The translations under genes and the position numbers were made by a program. Positions 23,000 through 33,900 of a stretch of 64,000 bases of DNA are shown here, one piece after another. The stretch spans positions 1,352,798 through 1,416,797 of the forward strand of contig OX442415.1 of NCBI GenBank assembly GCA_949361645.1, read 5' to 3'. The stretch's first letter is position 1. Every line of letters begins with the position of its first letter. Below the pieces are notes generated by a model, which ran no database searches, was not told where the DNA came from, and saw nothing but the letters and a program-made list of their open reading frames with translations. Source of the DNA: Spongilla lacustris. Lineage: Eukaryota > Porifera > Demospongiae > Spongillida > Spongillidae.

Positions 23000-23879
23000 C
23001 GCGTCGGATAAATCGTGACATTTCTACTGACAGTTGAGCGTGCACTCCGTGAAGTTGCTAAGCAGCTTATTCTTATTGCTTGTTCATTGGTTAGTACTAT
23101 ATTTTAGTTTAGTATATTTATACGTAAATCTTGGTAAATGTATTCCAAAATGCTAACTCGCCATGGTAAATAGAGCGATTCTTACTTTGATTGGTGCACT
23201 AGGCACGTTGCTGCAAGCTTTTAGAGAAAGCAAAAAGGCTGGCTATAGTAGCATTGCAATGATGGTAAATTTTAACTGAGTGGCTCAAATAGCAAAGAAG
23301 CTAAGTGTATGTAACGTACAACTGATGCAAATCTGCCATGAAACACAGCCATTTAAATCCGCAAAACCGCAACCCTGGAAGCCAGAACATAACGGAGTGA
23401 CACGCATTTATTGGTTATGATAGCCGTTATTGTACATGTAAAATCTGCATCCGCCCCTGCCGGTCACTATCACCTAGGCCCCATTTCCAATCCCTTTGGG
23501 TTACACTTAATATCTATCTCTCTTAGAGGGTATATTAGGGTATGCCTACCAGCTAGGGAGGATGAGTATTTGCCGCCATACGCTTCAAACGGGGTGCCAG
23601 GGCCTACCGTATGCAGCTTACATGTATACCCGGGATCTCTCGGCACGTACAAAATGGAAAGTATGTCCAACTTGAATTAATGCACATGCACTGTTCATTG
23701 TACTGACATCTTGGCGTATGTATACCTTAATTTACCTTATACAGCACTTTTGTTGAGCCAGCCGGCCTTACTATAGTATAGAAGAATGTCATGCATTATC
23801 GATATCCCAGTATCCCACGCATCAGGTGACTCTTATTATAACAGTCCACCCACCATTCGTCGAGTGTTTTTTTTCCAAT
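23000..23879. other. Intergenic upstream of the cysteine-rich gene
   Basis: No gene seen. TTATTATAA at about 23833-23841, some 40 bp before the start codon at 23880, may act as a weak TATA-like element. Confidence 0.3.
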
Positions 23880-24344
23880 ATGATGGCGAAGGTTCTACTT
23901 TTTGTTGCCCTACACCTGCTTGCTGCTGTGTGCGCAAGTGCAGCTCTAAACACCAAAGATCAAGACTGTTGCCTTGACGGCAACTGTTGCCATGGTGTCG
24001 AGTACTGCTGTGATGAATGCGATGGCACTTGTAGGTGCTCCGTGAACGGAAAGTGCTACGCAGATGAGGGGAAAATTAACATTACGAAGAAGCCTATCAT
24101 CAAGGACTGTTGCCTTGACGGCGATTGTTGCCATGGTGTCGAGTACTGCTGTGACGAATGCGATGGCACTTGTAGGTGCTCCGTGAACGGAAAGTGCTAC
24201 GCAGATGAGGGGAAAATTGACATTACGAAGAAGCCTATCATCAAGGACTGTTGCCTTGACGGCGATTGTTGCCATGGTGTCGAGTACTGCTGTGACGAAT
24301 GCGATGGCACTTGTAGGTGCTCTGTGAATGGAAAGTGCTACTAG
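23880..24344 (+). CDS. Secreted protein of three 10-cysteine repeats
   Basis: Single-exon reading of 154 residues. MMAKVLLFVALHLLAAVCAS is a typical signal peptide. Three repeats follow at a 141-bp (47-residue) period, starting near 23964, 24105 and 24246. Each contains ten cysteines spaced CC-x4-CC-x5-CC-x2-C-x3-C-x1-C-x5-C and is joined by a lysine/acid linker (DEGKINITKKPIIK; the second copy has ID for IN). Repeats differ at only a few bases, so the duplication is recent. The third lacks the linker and ends Cys-Tyr-stop. The many paired cysteines recall granulin or small defence peptides, but the spacing is not one I can assign. Lysines in the linker could be processing sites (inference). 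Function unknown. Confidence 0.75.
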   Translation: MMAKVLLFVALHLLAAVCASAALNTKDQDCCLDGNCCHGVEYCCDECDGTCRCSVNGKCYADEGKINITKKPIIKDCCLDGDCCHGVEYCCDECDGTCRCSVNGKCYADEGKIDITKKPIIKDCCLDGDCCHGVEYCCDECDGTCRCSVNGKCY

Positions 24345-25176
24345 ATTGTAGTATTCAGGTGGTGTAAATGCTAATGACTTTGTAAAAAAAATAGCCTTGG
24401 TGTGAAGAATCGATCTAGCCGCAGCCTGCATGCGCGCCGCTCCTTCCCTCTAACTGTTAGATCATATCCATCACCGTACCAGACCAAGGAATACGTGCAT
24501 AGTACACATTATATATAGCAAAAGGTCCGCATAAACGTCCTTGCTGGAGGTTCCCGCTATTCAGTCTCTTTTAGCACCTGATTCATCCTTTGTCAGCGTG
24601 GTAGGTCGTGAACCCTGACACTAGGTTATATAGTCAATGTGACGCGATTTTTCCCTGTGTTAACTCTTTGGGTTCCATATGTGCATGCCTCTAAACTGTT
24701 TATGTGAGGGGGATTGTTGCATTAAACAGAAGTGACCCTCGATCACGCACGCAAGAATGTATACTCCCATGCATACACCCCGGCCAGCCTACATCTGAAC
24801 ACATCATCCAGGTTTGTCGCTGCGCAGGGCACATTTTTCTGATGGAGGGGTGACATGTGAGTTGATGCAGTACAGTTGTAAAGTATACATTTAATACTTG
24901 ATGGAATTCCTCGACTGCATGACCTCGAGTACATATAAAGATCATGAACTGTCACTCGCCAGAGTTATTAATCTTGAGCGCTATTGTTTTCACAATGGAT
25001 TATATGCAGTCGCGTTCCGTTTCGTTGTCTGCATGGGCCTAGACCGTTTTTACTATTATTACCAATCACTTAAAACGAGGGGTGTTCCTCCAAGATCTAG
25101 ACCTTTTTCGCTTAGTGTCACCTAAGCTCTAAGGCCGACGCTGCTATCTATATGCAGTATGACATTAACATAAGGG
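24345..25176. other. No gene recognised
   Basis: 3' flank of the cysteine-rich gene and intergenic DNA; no supported coding or structural feature. Confidence 0.4.
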
Positions 25177-26313
25177 CCCGGGATATATTTTTGCCCCGTG
25201 CCCGGGGCTGTCTCTCGGCGGCCCTGCTGCAGCCCTGTATATTGGTCTGCGCACGACACGTGGGCAGTTTTTCACGCGACTCGAATGCGGGATCAGTCTG
25301 TATAATTGCCACGCACCATAAACTGCGATTCAGTAATACACGATCCGCCATATCATGTTGGTGCAGGTTTTACGGTAATAAATCACGTGATAAAAAGGCC
25401 TATATACGTCTCAGAACGATCACTTTGTTTGGCTTCAAAGGATGCATTTCTCAGGATCCACAAACGTTTCTTCCATGCACGTTTAGCCTTTTCCTCCATG
25501 CACGTTTAGCTTAAACTCACCAGTGGTACTAGTCTCCATGGTGATTGCAATACTCTGGCCCTTGATTACAGTTACGCTGTAGACAACTCACTGGCCACAA
25601 TTGTGCTTGCATTGCACAAAACATTACATTAATAATCATGTGTCATCTAATGATATTATGCAAGCATGATGCCTATCATATCAAGTAAGGCTTGAAACCT
25701 GTTAGTTTCGGTTGTAACAGGTTATTAAAAAAAAAACGGTCGGTTATAAGTTTAAAATATAACCGGTCGGTTACGGTTGATATCCGGTTTAAAAATTAAT
25801 CGATGGACCAAAAGCTAAACCAGCACTTTGCTAATCGGGCGGGCCCTACTACGGCGTTTGGGTGACAATTAAGCCTGTACCAAGATTTGTTCTGCTGCAA
25901 CGGGGAGTGCAGTCCAATCGGATTGCAACGGGTTCATTTTTACCCAATTTAATAGCGGCTGATGCAGTGGTATTATACATGTATATAAACGATATTCACA
26001 CAATATTCCGTAAAACTCCTGGACAAATCTTGGTATATGCTTTTCACCCGAATACCCGACCAAACACGGTAGTAAACCCGCCGCAAGTATGATGATATGG
26101 TTCATGGCGTACTAGCTAGCTCCTAAGCACGTCGCTGATCTCGCCGCGTACGACATGCTGTGCGCGCGTACTCATTAGGGTGAATAGAGGAGTTGTTGTT
26201 ATAACTATTATAACAAAGATTAATATGTACCCCGTGAGATGGATCCCTGCCTTCTTCTCAGGGCCGCCAAGAGCCAGCCCGGGCCCGGGGCAAATTTTTT
26301 TCTCGAGCCCCTA
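25177..26313. mobile_element. Possible inverted-repeat element with GC-rich ends
   Basis: GGGCCCGGGATATATTTTTG ... CTCTCGGCGGCCCT (25179-25226) recurs inverted as AGGGCCGCCAAGAGCCAGCC ... CTCGAGCCCC (26261-26311), about 80% similar by eye. Either these are the ends of one 1.1-kb element or two oppositely placed copies of a short repeat. The inner sequence has poly-A and GGTCGGTTA repeats near 25725-25790 and no transposase. Confidence 0.4.
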
Positions 26314-26461
26314 GCCTAATAATACATTAGTGTATAATACTGTTGTTTGCCATGTAAGCAAAGGAATACCAACCACCTACAAGTAATGAATTGAAATGAC
26401 CAGTTACCGTACAGAAGTTGCTTTTTGTTGATTGAGTCATTGTGTCCACCCCTGACTGTAG

Positions 26462-26563
26462 GGTGGTGATACTCCATTGCATGTTGTTGCAGAGGGAGGT
26501 CATATTACATATGTGGAACATCTTATTTCCACTCCTGGTATTGATGTGAATATTAAGAATGAG
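26462..26563 (+). pseudogene. Intact ankyrin-repeat exon without a gene around it
   Basis: Acceptor ...GACTGTAG, 34 uninterrupted codons: GGDTPLHVVAEGGH then VEHLISTPGIDVNIKNE, ending GAG|GTGAGT. It is a canonical ankyrin module (G-TPLH, helix, IDVN) in phase 0. Neighbouring plus-strand ankyrin exons (20434, 20840, 28500) are broken, so I treat it as part of a dead paralogue, though it could still be spliced. Confidence 0.6.
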
Positions 26564-26805
26564 GTGAGTTGGTCCAGATGGAATATGCAGCATGTTGTGA
26601 ATTTGGATTGTTATTAGTTGCTGTGGAGACCTTACATAATACCCTCAAGGCTCATGCTATTGGGCAGTCAGAGATAAAAATGATGACTGTATCTATAACC
26701 GTAGATAATGCTGTAACACCAACAACATTTAACAACTTGCTTTTAAATGATTTTTAATTGCGAGCTGACCATGTGGTGTGAAGGTGTATTAATGTTAGGT
26801 CGTCA

Positions 26806-27338
26806 CCTACGCGTAGGCGCGTTAACCTACATGTAGGCGTTTCAAATCGCTTTATTCCAAACAATGAACAAACAGCCAACGCTTGAAATAATGGGGATCA
26901 ATATACTAAAGAGGGCTACTTGCAAGGTGGCGGCAGAAAACACCGCCAACGAGCTGCTAGTGCGACGTACGCTTTGTTGGGGCACGCCCCTCATTTAGCT
27001 GGAGTTGTTGCGATTTGCAAAAAACTTACTAGAAGCATTCTTCGTTTTATAGGCAGCTATAATTTTAACTCTTTTTGCCAAATACGCACGATTTCCAACT
27101 TTTTAACTCATTTTCATCAGGATCGTGGGCAATTTTTGTACGCTCCTTCATCTTGATTGTGTATCTAAAGTGCCGATGTTTGAATGAGCTCTAATGCGAA
27201 TTAGAAACGAAGGCCTATGCTTAAGTGTTACTTCATTCGAGTTCAAAGTTTTATGCGGTATTGAATGCGAGGACCATACAATGCAATAGAACGCCTACAC
27301 GTAGGCTAAAACAGCACTTTTCGCCTACATGTAGGCGC
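26806..27338. mobile_element. Candidate element with palindromic CCTACxxGTAGG ends
   Basis: Both ends carry paired palindromes: CACCTACGCGTAGGCG and CCTACATGTAGGCG at 26806-26840, CGCCTACACGTAGGC and CGCCTACATGTAGGCG at about 27294-27336. The interior has no recognisable gene. The arrangement suggests a foldback-type MITE; its exact ends are uncertain. Confidence 0.45.
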
Positions 27339-28499
27339 TTGATCGATCTATCATTAAACCAAATTGTTTTGTGTGCGTAGATATGCATACTAGGTGTGTG
27401 TGTGTGGGGGGGGGGGGGGGTGGGGGTGGGGGAAGAGGGCAAGCATCATGAGTATGCTCCAAATAATGAAGCATCCATTGCCTGGGCCCTCTTTCCCTTT
27501 ATGCAGTAGTAGATTAGTACTCAGAGTTCCTCTGACAGGCCTGTTTAGCATGGCTACCTTTTCATTGCATGCATATCTACTAATGAACAATGATGAAAAA
27601 AATTCCAACGAATGTAAACAAACTGTACTTTTGTTTTGAAGAGTGCTTATTAAATGAATGCTATGGTGTGTGGTTTACATAGTATAAATCGATGGCATAA
27701 TGCTGAAACAATATATCAGTCCCTCCCACATTGGAATACACTATTTTGGTTTTTACTGCAAATTTTCATGTGGTCCCAGCTTATATTCAGTTAGTTATTT
27801 CCTGAACGATGACGCTGATTGCAATAGTACTATAGTTTTACATGTAGGCATGATGAGGGAGGGGAAGGAGAAACATGAATAACATGCCTGGCGCATGCAC
27901 ACAGTTGGCCATAAAAATCAATGACTGCTTAGGACAAAGCTCAGACTATTACATTACATGAACCAATATGGATATTTCTGGCTACTCCTGGATTCTCCTG
28001 GGTGTTCCTGACTACTGCAGGTAGAGGTATACATCATAATGAGATACACATATTTTTTTAAAAAGCTTCTATTATGAAGACTATCTTGTGGCATGGGAAA
28101 TATATCCATACCAGTCTTTGCCAGATTTCTGGCACATCCATGTACAAGTACATTAATGATCTGTGCTAGACCAATCCAGCCATTCTGGAACATCCAGCAA
28201 CATTGATCTATGCCAGAATGGCTGGAGCCATTGTGGTGGGACATATATCGAGCTATACCTCAGCTGCTCAGCATCAGCCACATTGGCACATCTTGATCAG
28301 TACCCGAAAGGGTCGAACCTTTTCTGAAATTATCACTTTATCATTCTAATAAGTTTATTACACCCGCTTAATTCCAATACAATGCTATATGGTTGAAGCC
28401 AATCAGACCTTACAGTTGTAAGTAGTAGCCATATGGCTGCCACTTAATTTACATGTAGACTGGCAAGTAATGCTGGATAAATTATTGCACTCACTCCAG

Positions 28500-28543
28500 G
28501 ATGGCTATACTCCATTACACCCTGCTGAGGTGTTGAATACAGG
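28500..28543 (+). pseudogene. Truncated ankyrin exon
   Basis: Acceptor ...TCACTCCAG then DGYTPLHPAEV; after 44 bp it meets GGGTGAGTT, a donor-like sequence. It lacks the second half of the repeat. Confidence 0.5.
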
Positions 28544-29079
28544 GTGAGTTGGTCTGTTATATATTTAAAATAATACATCTATGTAGAAGATCCTATCGTA
28601 TTGTCTAGTAATAGTGATCTTTTATTCTGATAATAATGATATTAATGGTTTTTATTCTCTTAGAACGAGTGTTATCATTTGGCTGTTGATTGAAGGAATT
28701 TATTTATGTGCCCTTTTACTATAAACTGCTTGGTTTACACATATTGCTTTCTTATACTTAGTCTGATAAAGAGCCTCAAATAAAAAAATCCAAAAATTAC
28801 AACTGTTGAAGGAAAAACTGCCCACATTGTCAATTTTGACAATACAGTAATTACAGTTGGTTTGAATCGACACCAACAGATACAATTGATGAAGTCTGTT
28901 AAAAAAATATCTCAATACTGCACAATGTATATAATATATAATATAACCGGTATATTTTATAATATGTATATATATAATGTTTATCTTCAGCATTAACTTA
29001 TATTGTGCATATTTATTCACCATTATTACAATTATATATCATTAGCTTAGAAGCATTATATATACACATCAAACACAGA

Positions 29080-29565
29080 CAGGTACGGTTCTGCACTCTT
29101 CGAAAAATGGCTCTATAGCATTTCCTCTAATTAAGCAAATGCTTAAGTTGGAGAACAGGTCGAAAGAAGCCTGTGACTTTGGCAGGGGCTTGTGGATTGC
29201 AAGCCGAGCAGCAACTTGTGCTAAAAACTATGAAGCCTCTTTACCCCAAGCCCCATAGGAATCAACTGCTAGAGGGGTTGAGACCCACCCTAGAGCTGAA
29301 CACTTTTCATCGTTGGCCTGGTGTTTCCTGCTCTCCTTTGCCTCTTTATTGAATGCACCAAACGTTGCTTCTGCTTCAGCTAAAGTTGAAGGGTTTAGCG
29401 GAGAGACAACGGAGATATCCAGGGCAACGGGCCTCCCAAGGTTTCAATTCTAGAACAGAATATCTGCAGGTCGTGACTGCGAATGGTCGGGAAAGTGCCC
29501 AGCGCCAGCTTCAACTTGAACAGAAGCATGAGCACGGTGAAGGAAATGCATTAAAGCGTCCCTGA
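29080..29565 (-). pseudogene. Non-LTR retrotransposon (LINE) reverse-transcriptase C-terminal remnant
   Basis: On the minus strand the sequence reads VQVEAGAGHF ... RPADILF, GRPVALDISVVSPLNPSTL, a lysine-rich helix, CSALGWVSTPLAVDSYGAWG and then LAQVAARLAIHKPLPKSQAS ... LIRGNA. This order (RPADI, PVALD-VVSPL, PL-V-S-G-WG, LA-RLA, L-R-NA) matches the region after the RT domain in many sponge and coral LINEs, from memory. In-frame stops (two in the RPADILF segment, one after the WG block) show that it is dead. The 5' RT core is absent. Confidence 0.65.
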
Positions 29566-29579
29566 GTGCATTATGGTAT

Positions 29580-30964
29580 TTCTCGTTGTCGTTGTTGTTT
29601 ATTGTGAAATATATTTATTTGTAATACATCGTAATTATATTTTAATTGTAATTATAAATACGCATACGTATACGCAGCAGGATTACGCACTTACTAATAC
29701 AATAAATCTAATACTGATCTATACACTATATCTCTAGATGTAACCGGGCCATAACCATTACATGAATAAAATTGAGCATGGCGCTATCAACTGATATTCC
29801 AGACCAAGACTTGGAGCTTGTGTTTTAAGCTCTATACTTAGTATTCAAAGGTATATCATTAATCTGTAGCACAAAACCAAGACACAGTTTAATCGCTTAG
29901 GACAATTATGTAACAATATATATTTAATCTACGGTCAAAACAGGTACAAAATAAACAAATATGTGGCAGGTATGAGTATCTATCAGTATCTTGTGTTAGG
30001 TACAAAGATTTCCAGATCTGCTTGGATGAGGGCACACAGGAACAAAGTTAGAATGCAACGAGACACAAATATAGTCATAAATCTTGCTCATATCGCATTT
30101 CTTTTATATATATATATAACTATCTCTCTCAATTTACCTCACCACAACAATTCTCTGTTCAAGACACTGATCATGACAGTACTCACAAGCTTTTGTTTTT
30201 AAAAAGTGAAACCAGCCAGTAATGCGGATGTAACATCATGCCATACATTTAGATAGGCTGTTTCCAACTGATACCTGCATGTCTGTTATATCTATGGTGT
30301 CACATTATTGATGTGATGTCCAGTAAAATCTTCCAAATGATGATATGAATCCCTCATTTGTATCTCCATCATTTCACCATGTAGTGAAAATGAGTGTAAG
30401 TTACTGTGAACTGTTTTACAAACTTGCATATATATGGGTGATCCTTCAAACACACAGACACTGGAAGTGCTGGAAGAATTACAATTGACTACTGCTGCTT
30501 TTTTATAGCTATATGGTGACTGCTTATTAACCTTTGTTGAAACAATAATTCTCAGTAGTAACACAAAGTAGATGCAAGCTTACTCATAGATTATATAGAT
30601 CATACGTGCCGACCCGTGTAGTCTATTTAATCTATGCTTACTCAAATGAAGAAGCACGGTCTGTAGGATTAGATATAATCTGAAAGCTTCAGCACCCCAA
30701 GCACCCGCCTTATGCAGGGTATTAAATCGTATAGTTATGACACTTCAAATCCTACATGGAACTTACTCACCTATAGGTACCGATAGTTGCATATTTTGTG
30801 ACAACTTCTTTCTTAAAAGTATGTAAAACTTCATATCCACCCTTCACATCACTATCAAATGTTACCAGACCATTTTTTAAAGTTAAAACTGAAACAGTCT
30901 TGAAATATATACAAATGAAGACAAACGAAATAATATGTTCAATGCATTATTGAATCATTACTTC
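29580..30964. other. Intergenic; no gene recognised
   Basis: A/T-rich DNA downstream of the ROCO stop codon. Short open frames have no supporting splice or domain evidence. Confidence 0.4.
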
Positions 30965-33900
30965 TTAATTCAGACCACCTTCAATATCATCAGCCAGTAC
31001 ACACATGCCTATCTTCCTCAACACCTCTATCAGTGTTGACCAGGCTACAGGCTGTGCTCCCTTCCCTTGGAGCCAGAGGCTAAAAATGGCCATGTTGATA
31101 TTTTCGGCATCCCTCATATGTTTACGTTCCAGAGCCTCTACAATAGCTCCAGTCTCATCCTTCAGAAGGAATACCCCCATCTTTGAATAACCTGTACCTA
31201 CAAGTGCAGCCACGTTGAATGTCCTTGTTTTTCCAGTGCAATGTAATAACTGCTCCATGGTTAGTTGTGCTGGGAGTGGAACAGAAAAGGTCCATGAACT
31301 GGTTACAAAGCAAAAAGATATACAACTCGAGATGTTAAAATTATGCAGACCATACGTATGATAATAATGTGTTTGAAAACAATATCACTGATGGCATAAA
31401 TACAACGTCATGAATGCACACATACATGTTGTATACAGTACTTGAATTTACAAGTGTGAGACAGTATTGAACTCATCAAAATCTGCACATAACTATATCC
31501 ATACAAATGTAATACAGGGTCTTCACGAAAGAACGCAACGCTTGTACATCACTATAACTTAGGATTATTAACTGCTTGAATTCTTTAACATATGTTGCAG
31601 AAGTTACGCAAATACTAACAATTCAATTGTTGTAAGCGGAAAAGTAATTGTATCAAAGCCCACATAGATCAAAATATTCAAAGCCCTCTATTATCAACAT
31701 TAATCTAGATTACGGTTAGAGGTACTTGATTTTAATAACTACTAATAAGTAATGCAAGGAACAGCACTGATTTTAAGTTACTGAGTTCATTAGTGAGTTA
31801 TTAACATTTAAATTTGCTTTAAAGTTATTAAGATTGAAGCTGTTATGGAGTAGCTAATTTTAATAGCCATCATTAATTACTCCATGATTTAATAAATGAA
31901 GTATATGATTCTGTATTCGATCATGTAATGGTGAGTTACTATAACTCAAAGTTAATTACAACAGTAGTGGTCCTTTAGGATTTTCAAGTTTGATTTGTTT
32001 TGAATATTAACTAGTAAAACACCAATTAAATTTCAAACTTTTTTCACAGCTATTCTTTAGATCATTAATCTTGTAATTAATTAAAAGTTGTCGTACATTT
32101 CGGTGTCAAATTAATTAATTGCAAAGTATTTGATTTTATCTTTTGAACTGTAAAAGATAATTGAATTTTAATAATGTGTTTGGTATTTGCATAACCATGG
32201 TTATTGTGTATTCACACATTGATTTAGATGGATAATCCTATTGAAGAATTATGTTCATTCAAAAGCATTGCATTCTTTCGTGAGGACCCTGTGTAAATTG
32301 CACAATTGATGATGAGGACCAGGTTCAAAGGTACAGGATATTTTAACAATACTACATGTATTCCAAAGCACTCATATCTATATATATATATATATATATA
32401 TATATCATTAATTCAAATTCGCAAAGAGAATAATGCAAAGAGACTGAGCACTAAATGGCCAGAATGAAAACCCTAGCTCTGGTAATTGAAAATGGAAATA
32501 ATAATTGATCAAATCAAGCAAGTATGCATGTAGTTTTGAGAAGGGAGCTAGTCATAAGAGCTTGCATAAAACATGAGCATAATACAGACGCGAAGTCTTG
32601 CTATGATCTCGCAGCTTGAGGAGATTCTATTAACTACTGCCATAGGCATGCCACCTTTTCCACTTCTACAACTAATTAGGGCAAATCCAAAAATTGAACC
32701 ATGCTATACATCATAATTGGAATTTCTTAATGTATCAAAGGCTGACCTTCCACCTTTCACACCACTTGGCCTACAGGCTTTTCCATGAGCGGGGAAGAAG
32801 AGGAGAGGGCCATAGAAGTGGACACTGCAAGGCAAACAATAGGTTACTCGTATGACATCAACCCTCTCAAAACCTCACCTCCAACAAGATCTGCCAGACA
32901 AGGCTCTATATTCATCCATTCTTCAATACTCACAAATGTCTCACGGTTCACATCAACAATATGTCTATCTCCTCCAAGAAGTGCCTTCTTTAATAATGAT
33001 AGCTCTACCATAGTACCATCAGTGTGGTCTGAGCTGGCTTCAGGAGGACAGGAGATTATCTCTAACACCTCCACATAGGGACAGAATTCCTGACAAGCCT
33101 TCTTAATCATTGCAAGAACAGACTTTGCCAATTCCAGGTAATTGGGGTCTGTACAGTCAGGGGCGGACATAGCCAAGGAGAGGGACTGGAACATCTCACT
33201 CATCTCAACAATGCAGGTCACCCCTGTCTCACTGAGCCATTTTATACCTCTGCTCCACACTTCACAGGAGCGACTGAGGTGGGGATGGAGGGGTGTGGCC
33301 TGTACTGTGGGCAATGCAAACTCAAAGGGCAATCTACAAAGGAGGACATGAAAACAGCGTGGGGTAAAGAACTGCTTCGTGCATTTGACAATAATGGACC
33401 AGCAAAAACTGTTATGTGGAACCATAACACTACTTGGCCTATCAACACTGACAAGAGCTGGGAAGAAGAGAAGGGAACCAAGGTTTGAGCTTGATAAGCC
33501 TTGAGGTGACATGTTTGTGATAGCCTCTGATAAGTCAACTGATTGACACAGCTCAAATTGAATCATAATGTGTACTATCATTTCAATATTATACTCTGGA
33601 AATGCCTTTTCAAGTACTACTTTGGGTATTATCCCAGTATTGCTAGATAGCTGGTGATATTTTCCAAGAGAGGCATCTGCAAACAAAGTTCCATTGACTT
33701 TTTTTAGAATGCCCTCCTTATGAAGGACTATCCAGTTGTTGCGGGGCCGTTTGGATGGAATAAAGACAATTAAACCCTTTTCTGATAAGGTCTTAAGAAG
33801 TGCAATGACATGGATCATATCAGGATCAATGCATCTATGCTGATCAGCTTCCAGATTTACAAGGAGATCGGTGAGGGATATGGCATCAACAGAAGAATGT

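Noticed and set aside
23880..24344. Granulin or a named toxin family
   Set aside because: The cysteine spacing (three CC pairs then C-x2-C-x3-C-x-C-x5-C style) does not match granulin or any toxin scaffold I can recall; left unassigned.
23946..24431. 161-codon minus-strand frame opposite the cysteine-rich gene
   Set aside because: Arises because the sense gene is a three-fold repeat whose antisense lacks stops; the sense frame has a signal peptide and conserved cysteines.
32785..33078. Plus-strand frame over the ROCO COR exon
   Set aside because: Antisense shadow of a minus-strand exon with clear COR/Death context.
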